The notes under the pieces are model-generated. The model worked only from the letters and a program-made list of their open reading frames with translations, was not told the origin of the DNA and made no database searches. A stretch of 64,000 nucleotides of DNA from Hymenobacter sp. YC55 (lineage in GTDB: Bacteria > Bacteroidota > Bacteroidia > Cytophagales > Hymenobacteraceae), in the NCBI RefSeq assembly GCF_029433095.1, contig NZ_JARNTX010000001.1, positions 1,922,001 to 1,986,000 of the forward strand, read 5' to 3'. How positions within the stretch are numbered: the stretch's first letter is position 1; each line of letters opens with the position of its first letter. Both the position numbers and the translations under genes were made by a program. Shown piece after piece: positions 9,256-17,561 of the stretch.

Positions 9256-9525
9256 AATTTCAATTTAAAGTGGCATTTTTCAAACCTTACGCTAAGTGGC
9301 AAACGTATAGAGCTCGTAATATAAGCTTAATATTAGGTGACACAAAAACCACAGCTAAAACCGACAAACAAGCCTTAAATTTTAATCCTGTCTAGTTTTT
9401 TGGTAGCTAAAGGGTTAGCCGTAGCTTTGATTTAAACTTAGTGAGTTCGGCTTTCGGACATCATCCCACTAATGGGTGACTTTGTACTTTGCCGACCTGC
9501 TCTAATGAAAGTTTTTCGCGTAATA

Positions 9526-10128
9526 ATGAAAAAATTAGTACTAGTTGCCACTTGCTTGGGCGTTTTGCTCCAAGTTTCCTCGTGTATTACCACCGATAAG
9601 GAAGCGGGCACTGCCCGTAACGCCGATAAGCCCTATACGCCAGCTCCTGATCCGTCGCGCGGCCGCGTTACGAACCGTACTGTGCTACGCACTGTGAATG
9701 CCAGTCATTACTTCTCTAATACCAAAACCAAAGACAACTTCGTGCTGCAATTGCGGGGCACCAAGATCCTGAATGCGCAAGCGCGCTTCGTTATCTTGAC
9801 AAGCACCGGCGATACACTGCGCAAAGAGTTGATGCCCGCCACCGCTTTGATTGACAAGCGCATGGCTGCGGATCCTACGGCTGCCACTGCCCGCGACAAA
9901 GAAATTGCTATTCTGCAAAGCATGAATGCTTTCTTCAAGGAAGACCGGTTCACTCAGCCGGCGGTACCTCGCACCCTGCGTCTGCCCTCCGACGTGGATG
10001 CCCAAGCTTGGCAAGCAGTTCGGGATGATACCAAAGCCGTAGGCTTCGACTACACGGCCGCCGGTGGCAAAGAGCGCCGTTTGGCTTATGCCAAAAAGCT
10101 GCGCAAAGCGGTTATTGTGGCGGAGTAG
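9526..10128 (+). CDS. Hypothetical lipoprotein
   Basis: The start at 9526 gives a compact lipoprotein signal (MKKLVLVATCLGVLLQVSSC, lipobox QVSSC). Earlier ATGs at 9472 and 9505 would place extra residues before it. A TACTTTG sequence at 9485-9491, one base short of TAnnTTTG, would put transcription start near 9498, which also favours 9526. The 200-aa product has no family I recognise. After the signal it is polar, with a beta-rich middle and a basic, helical C-terminus. A surface or periplasmic location is inferred. It ends before a very long hairpin. Confidence 0.65.
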   Translation: MKKLVLVATCLGVLLQVSSCITTDKEAGTARNADKPYTPAPDPSRGRVTNRTVLRTVNASHYFSNTKTKDNFVLQLRGTKILNAQARFVILTSTGDTLRKELMPATALIDKRMAADPTAATARDKEIAILQSMNAFFKEDRFTQPAVPRTLRLPSDVDAQAWQAVRDDTKAVGFDYTAAGGKERRLAYAKKLRKAVIVAE

Positions 10129-10180
10129 CCTATATCCACAATGTGCTGGCACTTCATCTGCCAGCTGATACAACGTTGGT

Positions 10181-10244
10181 ATCTACCCGTAAAACGAAAC
10201 AGCCCTTGTCGTATGACAGGGGCTGTTTCGTTTTACGGGTAGAT
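10181..10244. terminator. Very long hairpin (30-bp arms) between convergent genes
   Basis: The two 30-nt arms, starting ATCTACCCGTAAAACG and ending with its complement, differ at one position that still allows a G-U pair, and enclose a 4-nt loop GTAT. The hairpin lies 52 bp after the hypothetical lipoprotein gene and upstream of the end of the convergent M23 peptidase gene. It probably ends transcription from both sides. Confidence 0.75.
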
Positions 10245-10267
10245 AATCCTGCTGATGCGTTAGCAAA

Positions 10268-10301
10268 CGCGGCGCAGCTCCACCAGGAAAGCTGCGCCGC
10301 G
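10268..10301. terminator. Second hairpin in the same convergent gap
   Basis: Perfect 12-nt GC-rich arms (CGCGGCGCAGCT and its complement) enclose a 10-nt loop. It lies between the 30-bp-arm hairpin and the stop codon of the minus-strand M23 peptidase. No T-run follows, so it may assist termination or protect a 3' end. Confidence 0.5.
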
Positions 10302-10367
10302 AATATCCAATCACCGGGTGAAAGGTAGAGGCAGCTACATGAATGGTTAGTGAAGCTAGCCCTGCAA

Positions 10368-11708
10368 TTAAGAATCGAGGCCGGCTAGCCAGCCGATAGT
10401 ACCGGTGGCGCTGCGGACCAGCCGAAAGCCCTGGAATTCGCCCAACACAGCTACCAAGCTGCGCGCCGGCAACGAGTCGAGGGTGGCGGCGCCGGTTTGT
10501 GGTTTAGCGTACAGATCGGTAGCAACCGGCAAAGCCGTCCGGCGCAGGGGTGCCGTGGCCGCTACCACGGCACGCGCCGGAATGTAGCCCAGTTGACCAT
10601 CGGGGCGCTGCACCCGGTACCAGTCGGTTTGGCTGCCAACCACCAGCAGGGGCGTATTGCGCACAACGCCTGCAACGGCTGTGGCTTTGGCCAATGGGCC
10701 CCGGTGCAGCGTGGCTTGCTTGTCGCGCACCCGCACCCACTGGCCTAGCCGCTCGGGAGCAGTGCGCGGAGCAGGCGGCAAAGCATCGGCATGCCGTACA
10801 AACGGAAACGGATCGACGGCGCCCCGGCCGCCCCGGTAGATGCCGAAGTGCAAGTGTGGCGGCGTGGTGCGGGCGTTACCGGTGTTGCCGATTAAGCCGA
10901 GCGTGTCGCCGGGTTTCACTTGCTGGCCGGGCTGCACTAGTTGGCGGTCGAGGTGGGCGTAGTAAAGATGCTGGCTGTGCTCGGTGTCGGCCAGCCAAAC
11001 CACCTTGCCCCCTCGTGGCGTCTCGTTTACGCGGGTGATGAAGCCTGCCACCGCCGCTACGGCCGGGGTGCCGCGCTTGGCAAAGATGTCGATGCCTTCG
11101 TGCCGACGGGCACCCCCGTCCCGGTCGACTCCCCAGAAGCTACCCACGGCCACGTCGTTCTTGCCGTGCACCGGAAAGCCCAGACTCGGGGCCCGCTGAA
11201 TCCGCAACGTAAACTGGCCAGTACGCAGCAATTCGGGCTGCACCCGCAACAGGTGCTGACGGTCGTCTTCGGCGACGTAGCTGAAGGACAGGGCAGTGGT
11301 ATCGGCGGAGGCAAGTGGACGCGGCGTGGCCCGTTCAGGGTCTAGCTCGAAGGCATCCAGAAATACCCGAGCGTCGGTACCGGCTCCTAAAGTCAGGCTA
11401 ATACGAACGGTTTCTCCCTCCCGGACTTGGTAACGGTAGGAGGCCGCCGTAGCCCGCTCGGCAGAAAAGTAGCCGGTTTCCTGGAAGGGCAGCGTCACGA
11501 CCAGCGAGTCGCGTAGGGCGTTAGCAGCGGCATTTAGCCAGTCGCGGCCCAAGGCCGTCTGGTCGAGGCCGGCTTGGCGTAGGCGCCGGGCGTAAGTTTC
11601 GTGGGGCGTTGATTTTTGAAAGAGCCCCTGTAAGGTTTGTTGCTGGCTACAGGCCGTAAGCAACAAAAAGAAAACGAGGTATAGCGGAGCGCGCAGGCGA
11701 AAGGGCAT
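10368..11708 (-). CDS. M23 family peptidoglycan endopeptidase lipoprotein with SH3 domains
   Basis: The ATG at 11708 gives 446 aa with a lipoprotein signal (FLLLTAC, Cys about 20). An N-terminal beta-rich region precedes an M23 (LytM) domain at about residues 190-300. The metal and catalytic residues are visible in HEGIDIF (HxxxD) and PPHLHFG (HxH). Two C-terminal SH3b-like repeats follow (about 315-380 and 385-446), which normally bind cell-wall peptides. It should cleave peptidoglycan cross-links from the periplasmic side. The SH3 pair after the peptidase, rather than before it, is a less usual order. Confidence 0.87.
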   Translation of the reverse strand: MPFRLRAPLYLVFFLLLTACSQQQTLQGLFQKSTPHETYARRLRQAGLDQTALGRDWLNAAANALRDSLVVTLPFQETGYFSAERATAASYRYQVREGETVRISLTLGAGTDARVFLDAFELDPERATPRPLASADTTALSFSYVAEDDRQHLLRVQPELLRTGQFTLRIQRAPSLGFPVHGKNDVAVGSFWGVDRDGGARRHEGIDIFAKRGTPAVAAVAGFITRVNETPRGGKVVWLADTEHSQHLYYAHLDRQLVQPGQQVKPGDTLGLIGNTGNARTTPPHLHFGIYRGGRGAVDPFPFVRHADALPPAPRTAPERLGQWVRVRDKQATLHRGPLAKATAVAGVVRNTPLLVVGSQTDWYRVQRPDGQLGYIPARAVVAATAPLRRTALPVATDLYAKPQTGAATLDSLPARSLVAVLGEFQGFRLVRSATGTIGWLAGLDS

Positions 11709-11985
11709 GAGTTGCTGGTTTCCTTTCAAACCCCTAAATGGGCAGGGTAGTTCGCCGCCCCCTGATACTGGCTTGACTTGCTGTTGCTGCTTGGTGCCAA
11801 GGGTGCTGATCGAACCTAGCTGCGACTAGTGCCGAGCTGTGTTAGGCTTGCGTCGCGGCTTATTAACTCGTCAAGCCCAAAGGCTGCCTTCTAAACTCAA
11901 GCAAGTAGTTGTGCAACTGTGCAACGAGAATATATGGAGGGAGAGAGGTATTATTGACGGAATTTATCTTTTCTCTACCGTCTAT

Positions 11986-12606
11986 ATGTTCTCTGCTGAC
12001 CGTATTATCGCCGCTCGCAAAAGCAAAGGTTTTTCACAGGAGGTGTTGGCAGAGCGGTCGGGGGTAAGTTTGCGCACTATACAGCGGGTAGAGCAAGGCG
12101 ACACCACCCCCCGCGGCCACACTGTGTTGGCGCTAGCGGTGGCGCTGGAAGTGCCGCTGGAAGTGCTGCAGAATGCGCCGGAAACTCTGCGTGAACCAGA
12201 GCTCCAACAAGCAGCGGAAGTCTCCGCTGTTGTACCAGCGTTCCGGTCAGACCCGCAGTTTTTGCAGTTGCTTAATCTAAGCGCGCTAAGCTTTCTGCTG
12301 CTTCCCCTTCTCAACATAGTAGTGCCGCTGCTGCTCTGGCGCGCGCGCCGCCACGACACCGAGCACGTGGCCGAAATAGGTCGCCGCGTGCTAGGCTTCC
12401 AGATCTTGTGGCAAGTAGGTTGCTTCTTCGTGTATATGCTGTTGTTGCTGGGCCAGATGGCAGCAGCCCGCTACTACCACCTCGTGCTACCGGGAGCCTT
12501 TTTAGGAGTATTCATCCTCTCGTATTCCCTCAACGTGCTAACGGTTGGCTACTATGCGCAGCAACTGCGCCGGGGAAACCTTGACCTATATCGTATCAGG
12601 CTGTAA
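11986..12606 (+). CDS. XRE-type helix-turn-helix regulator with C-terminal membrane segments
   Basis: The frame is open upstream, but the ATG at 11986 begins directly at the HTH domain (MFSADRIIAARKSKGFSQ), giving 206 aa. The HTH_3 domain (about 8-62) carries SQEVLAERSGVSLRTIQRVE. A linker then leads to three predicted membrane helices (about 95-120, 140-160 and 165-190) and a basic tail. A DNA-binding domain tethered to the inner membrane suggests a sensor-regulator that responds at the membrane. Its targets are unknown. A similar domain order, with DUF4870-like helices, occurs in other Bacteroidota, but I cannot verify the family. Confidence 0.75.
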   Translation: MFSADRIIAARKSKGFSQEVLAERSGVSLRTIQRVEQGDTTPRGHTVLALAVALEVPLEVLQNAPETLREPELQQAAEVSAVVPAFRSDPQFLQLLNLSALSFLLLPLLNIVVPLLLWRARRHDTEHVAEIGRRVLGFQILWQVGCFFVYMLLLLGQMAAARYYHLVLPGAFLGVFILSYSLNVLTVGYYAQQLRRGNLDLYRIRL

Positions 12607-12690
12607 TAACAACTATTTGATAATCAGTTGACAATAGGGAGTGGCGGGTAAATGGCGGGTAAATGACGCACGGGCGGGTTAGGCTAGACC

Positions 12691-12698
12691 CTAGTTTT
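12691..12698 (+). promoter_or_regulatory. Bacteroidota -7 box (TAGTTTTG)
   Basis: A perfect match to TAnnTTTG lies 33 bp before the ATG of the aspartic protease-like gene, the expected distance for a -7 element and a short leader. No clear -33 TTTG box lies 17-23 bp upstream. Confidence 0.5.
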
Positions 12699-12730
12699 GG
12701 TTTCGTAATTCACCCCTAACTCTGTTCCTC

Positions 12731-13708
12731 GTGAAACCCCTCTTCAAAGTTCTGCTTGCGGTGCTGGTCGTGCTGGTTGTAAGTGCCATCGGCGGCTATT
12801 TCTACGTTCGGAAGCAGTTCCAGCCACCGGTCAATCAGCTCACCGTTACCCAGCTGCCTGCCACCAGCTCTTTCGTTTGGGACGCTGATACCACGGCTCG
12901 TCCGGCCATACCACACTCGGCCATGCTCGTCCCCGTAACACTACCCGGCTGTGCCCGCACCTGCTACTTGCAATTCGATACCGGTGCCCCTTACTCAGTT
13001 CTATACGATAATCCCCTGGCGGCGCTCCGGGTTCAGTACCCAGCTACTAGCACTACCCTTCTTCCACAGGCTGATGGGGTGCATAATTTCCGTTACACTA
13101 TCGGTAAGGCGCAGGCGCAAGCGCGCACTATTCGGGTACTGCACGGCGGCGCTACCCAGCTGCCAGCCGACAGCACGGCGCCCTTCGTCATTGGGACGCT
13201 AGGGTCCGATGTACTGGCCGAGCAGGTGCTGGTTATCGATTACGCCAATCGGCAGTTCAATCTGTACGCCGCCGTCCCCGACAGCCTCGCGCGCCGGGCT
13301 ACCTACGTGCCCATGAGTTTCGACAGCCGCCGTGTAATGCTGAACATGGGCCTGCAAGGGGAGTCCAAGCAGATGCTCTTCGACTCGGGCAGCAGTGCTT
13401 TTGCTTTAATTACCAACCAAAGCACCTGGAAAAGCTTAGCTCGCCCAGCCGCCCCAGTTCAAACGGCTGCGGTTAAGTCATGGAATAAAACGCTGACCTC
13501 TTACACGGTGCCTACCGCGGCGGCCTTGCAGGTTGGACCCTTAACCATGCCCCTGCGCACCGTCACGTATATCGAGGGGATGGACTGGTGGCAAATGATG
13601 CTGACGCGCTTTTCGGGGCTGGGCGGCATGCTCGGCAACGAGCCCTTTGTGGAGCACACGGTTATTTTGGATGTAGCCGGTGGGCGCTTTGGAGTGGTGC
13701 AAAAGTAA
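12731..13708 (+). CDS. Membrane-anchored retropepsin-like aspartic protease family protein
   Basis: The 325-aa product starts with one N-terminal membrane segment (about 7-26). Two aspartic protease-type motifs follow: FDTGAPYS (about residue 83) and LFDSGSSAF (about 218). Two such motifs in one chain give the two-lobed arrangement seen in pepsins and in pseudo-dimeric bacterial retropepsin-like proteins. The body would lie in the periplasm. Its substrate is unknown, and the family includes members without shown activity. It stands alone on the plus strand with its own promoter-like box. Confidence 0.75.
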   Translation: MKPLFKVLLAVLVVLVVSAIGGYFYVRKQFQPPVNQLTVTQLPATSSFVWDADTTARPAIPHSAMLVPVTLPGCARTCYLQFDTGAPYSVLYDNPLAALRVQYPATSTTLLPQADGVHNFRYTIGKAQAQARTIRVLHGGATQLPADSTAPFVIGTLGSDVLAEQVLVIDYANRQFNLYAAVPDSLARRATYVPMSFDSRRVMLNMGLQGESKQMLFDSGSSAFALITNQSTWKSLARPAAPVQTAAVKSWNKTLTSYTVPTAAALQVGPLTMPLRTVTYIEGMDWWQMMLTRFSGLGGMLGNEPFVEHTVILDVAGGRFGVVQK

Positions 13709-13746
13709 GCGGAATGGGACGGGGATAGGTTTGTCGGGCGGGGTTC

Positions 13747-13754
13747 TACCTTTG
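13747..13754 (+). promoter_or_regulatory. Bacteroidota -7 box (TACCTTTG) for HMG-CoA lyase gene
   Basis: A perfect TAnnTTTG lies 29 bp upstream of the ATG. A TTTG lies 13 bp further upstream (13730-13733), closer than the usual -33 spacing. Confidence 0.6.
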
Positions 13755-13783
13755 CTGCTCCACGCTACTTTCCTCGCCCCACC

Positions 13784-14635
13784 ATGAAGCTCATCGACTG
13801 CCCCCGCGACGCTATGCAGGGCTGGCCCACTTTCATTCCCACTGCCCAGAAAATCAGCTACCTGAACACGCTGATGCAGGTAGGGTTCGACACGCTCGAC
13901 TTCGGCAGCTTTGTTTCGCCCAAGGCCATTCCCCAGCTCGCCGACACCGCCGAGGTGCTCGACGGGCTGGAGCTGAGCGCCACTACCACCAAGCTGTTGG
14001 CCATCGTGGCGAACTTACGCGGGGCCGAAACCGCTGCTCAGTATTCCCAGATCCGCTACATCGGGTTTCCACTTTCGGTGTCGGAAACTTTCCAGCAGCG
14101 CAACACCAACAAGAGCATCGCCGAGGCCCTCGATGAGGTTGCGCGCATGCAGGAGCTATGCGCCCGCACCGGGCAGGAGCAGGTAGTGTACTTGAGCATG
14201 GGGTTTGGCAACCCGTATGGCGACCCTTGGAGCCCGGAAGTACTAGGCGAATTCACGCAAAAGCTTGATGCGCTTGGCGTGCGCATCGTTGCTTTGTCGG
14301 ATACTATTGGGGCGTCGGTGCCGGAAACTATTGCGCCGCCTTTCCAGGAATTGACGGTGGCTTTCCCGCACATTGAATTTGGGGCGCATTTGCACACCAC
14401 CCCCGACAGTTGGCACGAAAAAGTGCAGGCCGCCTACGAGGCTGGTTGCCGACGGTTCGATGGCGCCCTCGGGGGCTACGGAGGCTGCCCCATGGCCGCG
14501 GACCAGCTCACCGGCAACATGCCGACCGAGCGCCTACTTGATTTCAGTGGGGAAGTAGGAGAGAAATTGAAGCTAAACGAAGCGGCATTAGATGAGGCGA
14601 AAAAGTTAAATCAGGCAATATTTGCAGCGCATTAG
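13784..14635 (+). CDS. Hydroxymethylglutaryl-CoA lyase
   Basis: The 283-aa product matches HMG-CoA lyases of the DRE-TIM metallolyase superfamily. It should split HMG-CoA into acetoacetate and acetyl-CoA, the last step of leucine breakdown, in the cytoplasm. The barrel starts at LIDCPRDAMQGWPTFIPT, where the family has the CPRDGLQ-like motif. The metal-site His pair appears in GAHLHTTPD, and the active-site Cys loop is GGYGGCPMA near residue 230. Its length is slightly below the usual 300. A LutA-like Fe-S protein follows 72 bp later without a terminator, so the two probably form an operon. Confidence 0.9.
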   Translation: MKLIDCPRDAMQGWPTFIPTAQKISYLNTLMQVGFDTLDFGSFVSPKAIPQLADTAEVLDGLELSATTTKLLAIVANLRGAETAAQYSQIRYIGFPLSVSETFQQRNTNKSIAEALDEVARMQELCARTGQEQVVYLSMGFGNPYGDPWSPEVLGEFTQKLDALGVRIVALSDTIGASVPETIAPPFQELTVAFPHIEFGAHLHTTPDSWHEKVQAAYEAGCRRFDGALGGYGGCPMAADQLTGNMPTERLLDFSGEVGEKLKLNEAALDEAKKLNQAIFAAH

Positions 14636-14707
14636 TATTACTGCTAGCTTCTTCTCTTTTTCAAAGTTGATACCAGGGTAAATCCCTTTTCTTCAAGCCA
14701 CATTTCC

Positions 14708-15442
14708 ATGCCTACTGCCGTCGATATATTTATTCCTTGTTTCGTAGATCAGCTTTTTCCGGAAACGGCCATGAACATGGTGAAAGTGCTGGAATCGGTG
14801 GGCTGCGAGGTGCACTACAATAGCAACCAAACCTGCTGCGGGCAGCCCGCCTACAATGCCGGCTACAAAAAAGAGAGCCGCGAAGTAGCCTGCAAGTTTC
14901 TCGACGACTTCCCCAACGAGCCCGACCGGTACATCGTCAGCCCTTCGGCTTCGTGCGTGGGTATGGTACGCAATTCGTACGCTGAACTCTTTGACGGCAG
15001 CCCCGAGCAAGGCCGTTACCATGCCACGCAGCGCCGCATTTTCGAGCTAACCGAGTTTTTAGTTGATGTGCTAGGAGTGTCAGCTATTCCGCAGGCCCGC
15101 CTCCAAGGCCGCTACACTTACCACGATTCTTGCTCGGCCCTGCGCGAGTGCGGTATCAAAATAGCCCCGCGGCAGTTGCTCGATGCCATTCCCGGCCTCG
15201 AACGCCTGGAGATGGCCGAAAACGAAACCTGCTGCGGTTTTGGGGGCACTTTCGCCGTGAAGTTTGAAGCCATTTCCGTGGCCATGGCCGAGCAGAAAGT
15301 AGAGCACGCCTTGGCTACCGGCGCCGAATACATCATCAGTACCGACACCAGCTGCCTCATGCACCTCGACGCCTACATTCGCCGTGAGAAGAAGCCCATC
15401 AAAACGCTCCATGTGGCTGATGTACTAGCCAGCGGCTGGTAA
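14708..15442 (+). CDS. (Fe-S)-binding protein, LutA/YkgE family
   Basis: The 244-aa product has two CCG cysteine-rich domains, each with the CxxCCG-type signature: NQTCCGQPAYNAGY (about 38-51) and ENETCCGFGGTFA (about 174-186). Additional cysteines occur at SASCVG and HDSCSA. This is the architecture of LutA/YkgE, the Fe-S subunit of the LutABC lactate oxidase, and of GlcF-like subunits. No LutB or LutC gene is nearby; the neighbour is HMG-CoA lyase. The partner and substrate are therefore unclear, and a link to organic-acid oxidation is an inference from the family. Confidence 0.82.
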   Translation: MPTAVDIFIPCFVDQLFPETAMNMVKVLESVGCEVHYNSNQTCCGQPAYNAGYKKESREVACKFLDDFPNEPDRYIVSPSASCVGMVRNSYAELFDGSPEQGRYHATQRRIFELTEFLVDVLGVSAIPQARLQGRYTYHDSCSALRECGIKIAPRQLLDAIPGLERLEMAENETCCGFGGTFAVKFEAISVAMAEQKVEHALATGAEYIISTDTSCLMHLDAYIRREKKPIKTLHVADVLASGW

Positions 15443-15567
15443 GAGCTGCTGCTAGTAGAAAAATACAATAAACCCGTATTTGTTATACGAATAGTATATA
15501 TTTATACTGTAGGGAGAGCTATGTTCTTTCTGCTCGTCTATTAGCTAACAATTCATTTAAAGATCCT

Positions 15568-16470
15568 ATGCCTGCTGACGTGGCGCAACCTCAATCTTCT
15601 GACGCTTATACAGCTACAGTTGATAAGAGAAGTAATATTTCGCGCCGTGAATTGATTGCCGAGTATATCGAACCAGGTATTCCCGTTGTACTGACGGATG
15701 GAGCTAGTAAGTGGAGTGCCATGGGAAAATTCACGCCCGAGTTTTTCAAAACCAACTACGGACACCTCACCAAGGATATAAAGGGGAAGACCTATACGAT
15801 GGCCGAAACCGTCGACCGGCTGCTTACTTCCACTCCCGACAATCCTGCGCCTTATCCGTTCTGCCTGAACTTAGAGAAGCTGCTACCCGAGTTGATGGCA
15901 GACATTACGCCCGAAGTAAGCGTTGGGGCCCCCGACAGAGTACGGCATCCGCTCTTATCGAAGATGATGTTGCTGCACACGGAAGTCTACGAGCTTTTTC
16001 TGGGTGGCAATGGATCCTGCTTTCCGTTTCTACACGTCGATGCTTTGTACCTGCACACCCAAATTACCCAAGTGTACGGTTCCAAAGACTTCATCTTATA
16101 CCCTCCCGACCAAACAGCGTATCTCTATCCGGAAGAGGACAACGAAAAGATTGCGCGGGTGAACATTTTCAACCCGGATTACGAGAAGTACCCGCTGTTC
16201 AGGAACGCAAAGCCAGTGAAGGTTACGGTCAAGGAAGGCGAAACCATTTTGTTTCCCACTAAGTGGTGGCATACCACTCAGATTCACGAACCTTGCATAT
16301 CAGTGGCTCGAAGCTACCTCAACACCTACAACTGGACCGACTTCGTGGAAGACAACTTCCAGCTGCGAAAAGAAACCTATCCCGCCCTGGCGCTGGCCAT
16401 GTTGGGGTATAGCAAAGTGCTCGGCCGCCTTATGGATCTCCAGGAGAAACTAACAGCTCCTAAACACTAG
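15568..16470 (+). CDS. Cupin-8/JmjC-like domain protein (putative Fe(II)/2-oxoglutarate oxygenase)
   Basis: The 300-aa product matches the cupin_8 group related to JmjC hydroxylases. The likely iron ligands are the HxD in FLHVDALYL (about residues 156-164) and the distal His in FPTKWWHTTQ (about 235). A phosphoacceptor-like Lys for 2-oxoglutarate may be in SKDFILYP. The N-terminal part resembles the FIH-like region that begins with a donation to a 'PVVLTDG' strand. Members hydroxylate protein or small-molecule substrates; the substrate here is unknown. The protein lacks a signal peptide, so it is probably cytoplasmic. Confidence 0.8.
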   Translation: MPADVAQPQSSDAYTATVDKRSNISRRELIAEYIEPGIPVVLTDGASKWSAMGKFTPEFFKTNYGHLTKDIKGKTYTMAETVDRLLTSTPDNPAPYPFCLNLEKLLPELMADITPEVSVGAPDRVRHPLLSKMMLLHTEVYELFLGGNGSCFPFLHVDALYLHTQITQVYGSKDFILYPPDQTAYLYPEEDNEKIARVNIFNPDYEKYPLFRNAKPVKVTVKEGETILFPTKWWHTTQIHEPCISVARSYLNTYNWTDFVEDNFQLRKETYPALALAMLGYSKVLGRLMDLQEKLTAPKH

Positions 16471-16503
16471 AAACAGCTGCTTCTGGCAAGAACAAAATTC
16501 AGA

Positions 16504-16561
16504 TTTCCTCTATAAGCAACAAGCCGCTTCCTTGGAGGCGGCTTGTTGCTTATAGAGGAAA
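16504..16561. terminator. Long hairpin (24-bp perfect arms) between convergent genes
   Basis: Arms at 16504-16527 and 16538-16561 are perfect complements, and the 10-nt loop can pair further. It lies between the cupin-like gene and convergent dapA and has A/T at its outer ends, so it can work in both directions. Confidence 0.8.
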
Positions 16562-16571
16562 GAGTAAAACC

Positions 16572-17438
16572 TTACAGTAGCTGCTTTACTCGCTCCTGCA
16601 AGCTCTCTGAAGCTGCCAGCAACGGTAGGCGCACGGCCCCGGAGCACACGCCTAGTGCTTCTAGAGCGGCTTTTACGCCTACTGGGTTGCTTTCTTCATA
16701 CATCAGCGGGTTCAGGTCCACAAACCTGAAGAGAAGTTGGCTTGCCTGCGCAAACTCACCGGCCAGTGCGTGGCGCACCATATCAGTGAAAGGGCGCGGG
16801 AAGGCATTCGCCAGCACGGATATAACACCCACGGCCCCGAAGCTAACAAGTGAAGTTGTCATCATATCGTCGCCGGAGATGAGCAGGAAGTCTTCGGGTT
16901 TGTGAGCGGCTATTTGCTGGCACTGCTCTAAGTTGCCGCTGGCTTCCTTGATGCCGATAATGTTGGGGTGCTGAGCCAACCGAAGCGTAGTGGCGGCCGT
17001 GAGGTTGGAGGCGGTGCGACCCGGCACGTTATACAGAATGACGGGTACCGGCGAAGCATCGGCTAACCGCTCGTAGTGCGCAATGATGCCCGCTTGGGAA
17101 GGTTTGTTGTAGTAGGGGCTGGCCGAAAGTAGCGCCGCAATGCCTGATAGGTCGGTGTTGCGGATAGTGGCTTCGGTGCCGGCAGTATCATTGCCCCCAA
17201 TGCCATACACGAGGGGCACGCGCCCTGCTACGTGTTCTTTCACGACACGAAGAATTTCCGCTTTTTCTTCGTGCGTGATAGTAGGAGATTCGGCGGTAGT
17301 GCCGTTGACCACCAAATATTCAACTCCCCCCTCGATAACGAAGTCGAGTAGACGGCGCAGCGCGGCATAATCGACTGACTGGTCGGAAGGGGAGAAAGGA
17401 GTGACGAGGGCGACACCCGTGCCTCGGAATTTGTCCAT
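16572..17438 (-). CDS. dapA: 4-hydroxy-tetrahydrodipicolinate synthase
   Basis: DapA condenses pyruvate with aspartate semialdehyde in the first committed step of lysine and meso-diaminopimelate synthesis. The ATG at 17438 gives 288 aa, close to the usual 290-295; a TTG 33 bp upstream is less likely. The family pattern is clear: GTGVALVTPF at the N-terminus, the phosphate/substrate loop VNGTTAESPT, the Tyr in VILYNVPGRT (about 133) and the Schiff-base Lys in IIGIKEASGN (about 161). It is not next to other lysine genes here. A gap of about 120 bp separates it from the divergent deacetylase gene. Confidence 0.95.
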   Translation of the reverse strand: MDKFRGTGVALVTPFSPSDQSVDYAALRRLLDFVIEGGVEYLVVNGTTAESPTITHEEKAEILRVVKEHVAGRVPLVYGIGGNDTAGTEATIRNTDLSGIAALLSASPYYNKPSQAGIIAHYERLADASPVPVILYNVPGRTASNLTAATTLRLAQHPNIIGIKEASGNLEQCQQIAAHKPEDFLLISGDDMMTTSLVSFGAVGVISVLANAFPRPFTDMVRHALAGEFAQASQLLFRFVDLNPLMYEESNPVGVKAALEALGVCSGAVRLPLLAASESLQERVKQLL

Positions 17439-17561
17439 GCGGGGAATAAACTGTTGCTTTGTAGGATGCAAGAAGCCTAGAATCAGTCAAAGCGACTCTT
17501 TTTCAACTTCGTTGCGCGAAAATAAAGCATTTGCCTGCGGTCTGGTCACTTTTTATCTTTC

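Noticed and set aside
10143..10328. 61-codon frame over the two hairpins
   Set aside because: It consists mostly of the inverted repeats between convergent genes and shows no protein-like pattern.
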